A stretch of DNA of 64,000 bases from Bacillus sonorensis NBRC 101234 = KCTC 13918 (lineage in GTDB: Bacteria > Bacillota > Bacilli > Bacillales > Bacillaceae), in assembly GCF_001592005.1 (NCBI RefSeq), contig NZ_BCVZ01000017.1:1-64000 (forward strand). The letters run 5' to 3'. The position numbers were made by a program, and so were the translations under genes. The notes beneath the pieces were generated by a model, which was given only the letters and a program-made list of their open reading frames with translations, was not told the DNA's origin and ran no database searches. Shown piece after piece: positions 58,179 through 64,000 of the stretch (the first letter of the stretch is position 1; each line of letters starts with the position of its first letter).

Positions 58179-59435
58179 CTTCATCAGCTTGTCATATATT
58201 TGCTTTAGCGCCAATTCGAATTTCCCCGTCTGCTTCGGCTGGTAATATACTTTGTTTTTTAAAGGATCGGGCAGGTATTGCTGCTCGACCCAGCCGTTCT
58301 CATAATCATGCGGATATTTATACTCTGCGCCTCTGCCAAGCTCTGCCGCCCCTTTGTAGTGGGCGTCTTTTAAATGTTTCGGCACATCGCCGATTTTCCC
58401 CGAACGGACGTCTGCCAAAGCCTGGTCAACGGCAAGGATGGCCGAATTCGATTTTGGCGACAGACAAAGCTCGATCACCGCGTTTGCCAAAGGAATGCGC
58501 GCTTCGGGAAATCCGATTCGCTCTGCCGCTTGAATCGCTTGAAGCGTTCTTCCTCCGGCCTGCGGGCTCGCCAGTCCAATATCTTCATAGGCGATGACGA
58601 GAAGCCGCCGTGCAAGGCTTTCCAAATCACCGCCTTCAATCAGCCGCGCCAAATAATGGAGAGCTGCGTTTACATCAGATCCCCTGATCGATTTTTGAAA
58701 GGCGGAAATCACGTCATAATGGGCGTCGCCGTCCTTGTCATGGGCAAAGCTTTTTTTCTGCAGACATTCTTCCGCGGTCTCAACCGTAATATGGATGATT
58801 CCATCTTCATTTTCTTTAGTCGACAGCACGGCAAGCTCCAAAGCATTCAATGCCGACCGGACATCTCCGCCGCAGCCTGCCGCGAAATGGTCAAGCGCCG
58901 CCTCATCAATTTCAATATGATAAGAACCTAAACCTCTGTGTTCGTCGTGAAGCGCCCGTTGAATGGCCGTTTTGATTTGCTCCGGGCTCAAAGGGTGCAA
59001 CTCGAAAATTTGCGTTCTGCTCCTGATCGCCGGGTTAATCGCGTGGTACGGGTTTGCCGTCGTCGCACCGATCATGATGATCATTCCGTTTTCCAAATAC
59101 GGAAGGAGGAAATCCTGTTTGCCTTTATCAAGCCGGTGCACCTCATCCAATATTAAAATCACCTGGCCGGACATTTTCGCCTCTGCGGCAACGGCTTCCA
59201 TGTCCTTTTTATTGTTGATCACCGCGTTCAGCTTCCGGAAGGCGATGCTTGTACTTCCGGCAATGGCTGTTGCGATCGATGTCTTCCCGATGCCGGGAGG
59301 CCCGTATAGGATCATGGATGAAAGGTGTTTTGCTTCCACCATCCTGTGTATGATTTTACCTTCTCCCACGAGATGGTCCTGGCCGAGTACCTCTTCTATT
59401 TTTGTCGGACGCATTCGAAATGCCAATGGTTTCAT
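58170..59435 (-). CDS. rarA: Replication-associated recombination protein A (MgsA/YrvN)
   Basis: A 421-residue AAA+ ATPase related to RuvB and clamp loaders that acts at stalled replication forks. Walker A is LYGPPGIGKTSIATAIAG (about residues 45-62), Walker B is LILDEVHRL, sensor 1 is GATTANPY, and the C-terminal MgsA tetramerisation domain includes EDIGLASPQA and HYKGAAELGRG. ATG 59435 follows AGGAGAG at about nine bases; a TTG at 59441 is too close. It is read divergently from cymR. Confidence 0.96.
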   Translation of the reverse strand: MKPLAFRMRPTKIEEVLGQDHLVGEGKIIHRMVEAKHLSSMILYGPPGIGKTSIATAIAGSTSIAFRKLNAVINNKKDMEAVAAEAKMSGQVILILDEVHRLDKGKQDFLLPYLENGMIIMIGATTANPYHAINPAIRSRTQIFELHPLSPEQIKTAIQRALHDEHRGLGSYHIEIDEAALDHFAAGCGGDVRSALNALELAVLSTKENEDGIIHITVETAEECLQKKSFAHDKDGDAHYDVISAFQKSIRGSDVNAALHYLARLIEGGDLESLARRLLVIAYEDIGLASPQAGGRTLQAIQAAERIGFPEARIPLANAVIELCLSPKSNSAILAVDQALADVRSGKIGDVPKHLKDAHYKGAAELGRGAEYKYPHDYENGWVEQQYLPDPLKNKVYYQPKQTGKFELALKQIYDKLMKKK

Positions 59436-59554
59436 GATCAATCTCTCCTGAATGTATTCTTTTTATAGAGTAACGGAAAAAAGACGATTAGAAAAGAAAT
59501 GAATATGGCAAGCTGAATATATGGGCGGAAAATGAAAGTTTATATAAAGTGTGC

Positions 59555-59795
59555 TATAATAACCTGTAATCTATCAGACGGACAAGCAAAAAGGCTTGTC
59601 GGCATACTACAGCTGGATCACGATCCTGAATGAAAAAACGGACGAATGCACGACTTCTCTCAGGCTAGACGCCAGCGGAAATCCCCGCCGGCCGCGTCTC
59701 GGAATGGAGCCCGGCTAAGGCTCTCACGTCCTGTGAGAAACGGCGGGTACCTTCGTCCTGAAGGCATGATTTTTTATAGGTTAGAGGTGTTTATT
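59555..59795 (+). promoter_or_regulatory. Promoter and long structured leader of cymR, unassigned
   Basis: TATAAT (59555-59560) is followed by about 230 bases of leader with several strong potential helices. These are GACAAGC/GCTTGTC (59580-59599), GACGC/GCGTC (from about 59669), a long-range CCCGCCG/CGGCGGG (about 59686 with about 59743), GAGCC/GGCTC, TCAC/GTGA, and a final CCTTCGTCCTGAAGG hairpin (about 59752-59766) before TTTTTTAT. It is GC-richer than the other intergenic regions. It matches no riboswitch or leader family I can name. Confidence 0.5.
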
Positions 59796-60212
59796 TTGAA
59801 AATATCAACTAAAGGCAGATACGGGCTGACGATTATGATCGAGCTTGCGAAAAAGCATGGGGAAGGCCCGACATCTTTAAAAAGCATTGCCCAGACAAAC
59901 GATTTATCAGAACATTATTTGGAACAGCTTGTTTCGCCTTTGCGGAATGCAGGGCTTGTAAAAAGCATCCGCGGCGCTTACGGCGGCTATATTCTCGGCG
60001 ATGAGCCCGCTTCCATCACGGCCGGCGATATTATCCGCGTACTGGAAGGGCCCATCAGCCCCGTGGAAGTGCTTGAAAATGAAGAGCCTGCAAAGCGCGA
60101 GCTGTGGATTAAGATCCGCGACGCCGTCAAGGAAGTGCTTGATTCCACGACGCTTGAAGATTTGGCAAGCTATACGGACGGCGATCAAGAAGCTTATATG
60201 TTTTACATTTAA
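59796..60212 (+). CDS. cymR: Rrf2-family cysteine metabolism repressor CymR
   Basis: A 138-residue winged-helix repressor of the Rrf2 family and master regulator of sulfur metabolism. It works with cysteine synthase CysK as corepressor partner. The N-terminal signature is KISTKGRYGLTIMIELAKKHG, and the recognition region is NDLSEHYLEQLVSPLRNAGLVKSIRGAYGGY. It lacks the three-Cys iron-sulfur motif of IscR. TTG 59796 follows AGAGGTG and gives the B. subtilis length. It heads cymR-yrvO-mnmA. Confidence 0.95.
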   Translation: MKISTKGRYGLTIMIELAKKHGEGPTSLKSIAQTNDLSEHYLEQLVSPLRNAGLVKSIRGAYGGYILGDEPASITAGDIIRVLEGPISPVEVLENEEPAKRELWIKIRDAVKEVLDSTTLEDLASYTDGDQEAYMFYI

Positions 60213-60231
60213 AATTGAGGTGTAATGTAGG

Positions 60232-61386
60232 ATGGAACGGATTTATTTAGACCATGCAGCGACTTCTCCGACTGACCCGCGCGTAGTCGAAAAAATGCTG
60301 CCTTACTTAACAGAAAACTTCGGCAATCCTTCAAGCATTCATTCCTTCGGCAGAGAGAGCCGGAAATGGGTTGATGACGCGAGGGCGCTGATTGCTGAAG
60401 AAATCGGAGCGCATCCGAATGAAATCGTTTTTACGAGCGGCGGAACGGAAGCCGACAATATGGCGATTGTGGGAAGCGCGCTGGCGAATAAGGACAAAGG
60501 CCGCCACATTATCACAACGAAGATCGAGCATCACGCCGTGCTGAATCCGTGCAGCCGGCTGGAGGACATGGGTTTTGACGTGACATACCTTGACGTTGAT
60601 CAAAGCGGCCGGATTTCCGCCGGGCAGGTCGAAGCTGCGCTGCGCGATGATACCATCCTTGTAACGGTGATGTACGGAAATAATGAAGTGGGAACGCTTC
60701 AGCCGATTGCGGAAATCGGAGCGCTTTTAAAAGACCATCAGGCTTTGTTCCATACAGATGCCGTTCAGGCGTTTGGCTTTTTGCCGATTGATGTAAAGGA
60801 AATCCATATCGATATGATGTCTGTTTCCGGGCATAAATTGAATGGACCGAAGGGGACAGGCTTTTTATATGTCAATGAAAAGGTGAAGCTCAAACAGATT
60901 CTTGTCGGAGGCGAACAGGAGCGGAAACGCCGGGCCGGAACGGAAAATGTACCGGGAATCGCGGGGCTGAGTGAAGCCGTTTCTCTTTTAAAGCAGGAGA
61001 GAGATGAAAAAACGGCCCTTTACCGCCGGTTCAAAGCAATGATCATCGAAACGCTTGAAAACGAAGCCGTCCGCTTTGAAGTAAACGGTAGTCTTAATGA
61101 AGGACTCCCGCATATTTTGAATTTGTACTTCCCCGGCATTTCCGTCGAGTCGCTGCTTGTAAACTTGGATATGGCCGGCATTGCAGTGTCGAGCGGATCA
61201 GCCTGCACCGCCGGATCGGTTCTTCCTTCACATGTTCTCTCCGCCATGTTCGGCGAACACGCAGATCAGCTGACCTCATCCATTCGCATCAGCTTCGGCT
61301 TGGGCAATACAGAGGAGCAGGTGAAACGCGCGGCGAAGGAACTTGCCAGCATCGTGAAGCGCCTTGGTTCGGCGGCTTCCGTGTAA
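60232..61386 (+). CDS. yrvO: Cysteine desulfurase YrvO (partner of MnmA)
   Basis: A 384-residue PLP-dependent desulfurase that supplies sulfur to MnmA for tRNA 2-thiouridine. The N-terminus is IYLDHAATSPTDPRVVEKMLPY, the PLP lysine is in MSVSGHKLNGPKGTGF (about residue 203), and the catalytic cysteine is in VSSGSACTAGSVLPSHV (about residue 325). ATG 60232 follows GAGGTG, 19 bases after cymR. mnmA follows after a 92-base gap. It is distinct from the NifS paralogue of the NAD locus at 21.7 kb. Confidence 0.94.
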   Translation: MERIYLDHAATSPTDPRVVEKMLPYLTENFGNPSSIHSFGRESRKWVDDARALIAEEIGAHPNEIVFTSGGTEADNMAIVGSALANKDKGRHIITTKIEHHAVLNPCSRLEDMGFDVTYLDVDQSGRISAGQVEAALRDDTILVTVMYGNNEVGTLQPIAEIGALLKDHQALFHTDAVQAFGFLPIDVKEIHIDMMSVSGHKLNGPKGTGFLYVNEKVKLKQILVGGEQERKRRAGTENVPGIAGLSEAVSLLKQERDEKTALYRRFKAMIIETLENEAVRFEVNGSLNEGLPHILNLYFPGISVESLLVNLDMAGIAVSSGSACTAGSVLPSHVLSAMFGEHADQLTSSIRISFGLGNTEEQVKRAAKELASIVKRLGSAASV

Positions 61387-61454
61387 TGAGCGCGAGCTAA
61401 AGATTCGCATCCCGCCTGGAAATGATGTTATGATCTGTGAAGGATACGTAATGA

Positions 61455-62597
<1,143 letters not shown>

Positions 62598-62602
62598 AAG
62601 AA

Positions 62603-62662
62603 CAAGGCTCCGGGCGTGCGCCTGGAGCTTGGCGGCTGTCGACTTTGTCGATGGCCTTTTTA
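62603..62662 (+). terminator. Tandem hairpins ending the cymR-yrvO-mnmA unit
   Basis: AGGCTCCGGGC pairs with GCCTGGAGCTT (about 62605-62630). A second stem GGCTGTCGAC/GTCGATGGCC (62634-62656) is followed by TTTTT. Confidence 0.75.
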
Positions 62663-62689
62663 AAATCGAGCACGAAAGGGAGAAAGCTT

Positions 62690-63340
62690 TTGGACTACAA
62701 TCAAATCGGAATTGACGCCATGCAAAAAGGAGATTTTGAAAAAGCGGCAGAAGCTTTTACAAAGGCGATTGATGAAAACAGCGGGGATGCCGTCCCATAC
62801 ATCAATTTTGCAAATCTGCTCTCGGCGGTCGGCGAATTGGATCGGGCGCTCGCGTTTTATGAAAGGGCCGTCAGCCTTGATGATAAAGCCGGAGCGGCTT
62901 ATTATGGAGCGGGAAATGTATACGTGATGAAGGAACGCTACCAAGAGGCGAAGGATATGTTTGAAAAAGCATACCGGACGGGGATGGAAAACAGCGACTT
63001 GTTTTATATGCTTGGGACCTCGCTGATGAAGCTTGAGCAGCCAAAGCTTGCCATGCCGTACTTGCAAAGGGCGGCCGAGCTGAATGATGCCGATTATGAA
63101 GCGCGTTTTCAATATGGGATGTGCCTTGCCAATGAAGGCATGCTGGATGAAGCGATCGCCCAGTTTTCCAAAGTAACCGAGCTTGATCCGACACATGCCG
63201 ATGCTTATTATAATTTAGGCGTGGCTTACGCTTATCAGGAAAACCGGGAAAAGGCGCTTGCCATGCTGAATAAAGCAATCGAGATTCAGCCGGACCATTT
63301 ACTGAGCGTCCGGGCAAAAGAGCTGCTTGAAGAAGCTTGA
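62690..63340 (+). CDS. yrrB: TPR repeat protein YrrB
   Basis: A 216-residue all-helical protein made of about six tetratricopeptide repeats (for example QKGDFEKAAEAFTKAIDENSGDAVPYINFANLL and HADAYYNLGVAYAYQENREKALAMLNKAIEIQPDH). TPR stacks bind protein partners; the partner here is unknown. TTG 62690 is chosen because AAAGGGAG lies seven bases upstream and the first repeat begins directly after it. It lies between mnmA and recD2, the B. subtilis position. Confidence 0.9.
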   Translation: MDYNQIGIDAMQKGDFEKAAEAFTKAIDENSGDAVPYINFANLLSAVGELDRALAFYERAVSLDDKAGAAYYGAGNVYVMKERYQEAKDMFEKAYRTGMENSDLFYMLGTSLMKLEQPKLAMPYLQRAAELNDADYEARFQYGMCLANEGMLDEAIAQFSKVTELDPTHADAYYNLGVAYAYQENREKALAMLNKAIEIQPDHLLSVRAKELLEEA

Positions 63341-63385
63341 TGCCCCTGCACGCATAAGGCGGAGCTTAAAGGAGGGAGGACTACA

Positions 63386-64000
63386 GTGAAACATCAACAT
63401 CCTGACCAAATTCAAATGGAAGAAGCATCCTTTCTGAAAGGAACGGTAACGGCCGTCATCTATCATAATGAAACAAACCTCTATACCGTACTGAAAGTGA
63501 AGGTTCAGGAAACATCTGAATCATTTGATGAAAAAACCGTTTCTGTCACAGGGTACTTTCCGGCAATCTTTGAAGATGAAACGTATACTTTCTACGGAAA
63601 AACCGCCTCCCATCCGAAGTTTGGCCTGCAATTTCAAGCAGATCATTTTAAAAAAGAAGTTCCGACGACAAAAGAAGGCGTCATCCAATATTTGTCGAGC
63701 GACCTATTTGAAGGCATCGGCAAAAAAACGGCGGAAGAAATCGTCAAAAAGCTCGGGGAAGGCGCGATCAACAAGATTTTGGGAGACGCTTCCGTGCTTT
63801 ATGATGTGCCAAAGCTTTCAAAGAAAAAAGCGGATAAGCTTGCCGCTCTTCTTCAGCAGCATCAGGGGCTTGAGCAGATCATGATTTCCTTGAGCGAGTT
63901 TGGCTTCGGGCCGCAGCTGTCCATGAAAATTTATCAAGTATATGAATCGGAAACGCTGGATAAAATCCGTGAAAATCCGTATCAGCTCGTCAAGGATGTC
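63386..64000 (+). CDS. recD2: RecD2 5'-3' helicase, N-terminal part (partial)
   Basis: The first 205 residues of the RecD2 (YrrC) helicase; the gene runs off the window. The N-terminal OB-like domain (SFLKGTVTAVIYHNETNLYTVLKVKVQ and VTGYFPAIFEDETYTFYGK) is followed by helix-hairpin-helix segments (FEGIGKKTAEEIVKKLGEGA). The superfamily 1B motor domain lies downstream. GTG 63386 follows AAAGGAGGGAGG. RecD2 works without RecBC in Bacillus and acts in mismatch and fork repair. Confidence 0.95.
   Translation, partial: MKHQHPDQIQMEEASFLKGTVTAVIYHNETNLYTVLKVKVQETSESFDEKTVSVTGYFPAIFEDETYTFYGKTASHPKFGLQFQADHFKKEVPTTKEGVIQYLSSDLFEGIGKKTAEEIVKKLGEGAINKILGDASVLYDVPKLSKKKADKLAALLQQHQGLEQIMISLSEFGFGPQLSMKIYQVYESETLDKIRENPYQLVKDV

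Noticed and set aside
59640-59770. The cymR leader as an ordinary T-box riboswitch
   Set aside because: Only a loose GGCGGGTACC and TTCGTCC similarity; no stem I, AGTA box or canonical GGTGGNACCGCG. Kept as an unassigned leader.

Overview
The window is a stretch of conserved Firmicutes core chromosome from a Bacillus of the B. subtilis/B. licheniformis group. The gene order from spoVID to recD2 (yrrC) follows the B. subtilis chromosome almost gene for gene. Sporulation genes are abundant, and RNA regulators (T-boxes, L21 leader, 6S-1 RNA) sit where they do in that group. Several departures point to the B. licheniformis branch rather than B. subtilis: an ArsR/AHSA1 pair between minD and spoIVFA, a different gene set between yebC and bofC that includes a poly-gamma-glutamate hydrolase-like gene, and a DUF2905 gene after ruvB. 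The species is inferred from recalled gene order and protein similarity; no search was run.

Layout. 1-8.4 kb: end of spoVID, ysxE, a small reverse gene, T-box-controlled valS, folC, the competence prepilin peptidase comC, and spoIIB. 8.5-17.7 kb: maf, radC, the mreBCD-minCD shape and division-site operon, a reverse ArsR/AHSA1 cassette, spoIVFA-spoIVFB, and the rplU-prp-rpmA ribosomal operon with its L21 leader. 17.8-21.2 kb: spo0B, obg, pheB, pheA. 21.2-26.6 kb: the NAD biosynthesis locus, niaR-nifS divergent from nadBCA, with a NiaR-type operator between them. 26.6-34.2 kb: sporulation and variable genes (safA, a CoxA-like lipoprotein, yebC, several small genes of unknown function, a gamma-PGA hydrolase, a DinB-fold protein, sspH, a YrzF-like kinase, bofC). 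34.3-44.2 kb: ruvAB, queA-tgt (queuosine), yajC, yrzE, yrbG, spoVB, comN, secDF. 44.3-51 kb: yrvC, yrvD, recJ, apt, relA, dtd. 51-57.6 kb: a reverse SH3-amidase gene, a small gene, T-box-controlled hisS, aspS, 6S-1 RNA, tcdA. 57.6-64 kb: a frameshifted SF0329-like gene, rarA (reverse), cymR with a long structured leader, yrvO-mnmA (tRNA 2-thiouridine), the TPR gene yrrB, and the start of recD2.

Working together. Several gene sets form known functional units: MreBCD/MinCD (shape and septum placement), SpoIVFA/SpoIVFB/BofC (the sigma-K checkpoint), Prp/L27 (L27 N-terminal processing), NiaR/NifS/NadABC (de novo NAD synthesis), QueA/Tgt, YajC/SecDF (protein export), RelA/Apt (purine and stringent response), and CymR/YrvO/MnmA (sulfur). 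No prophage, insertion sequence, tRNA, rRNA or CRISPR array was seen. The least explained items are the structured leader before cymR, the paired-operator ArsR/AHSA1 cassette, the possible AUA start of radC, and the gene set between yebC and bofC.
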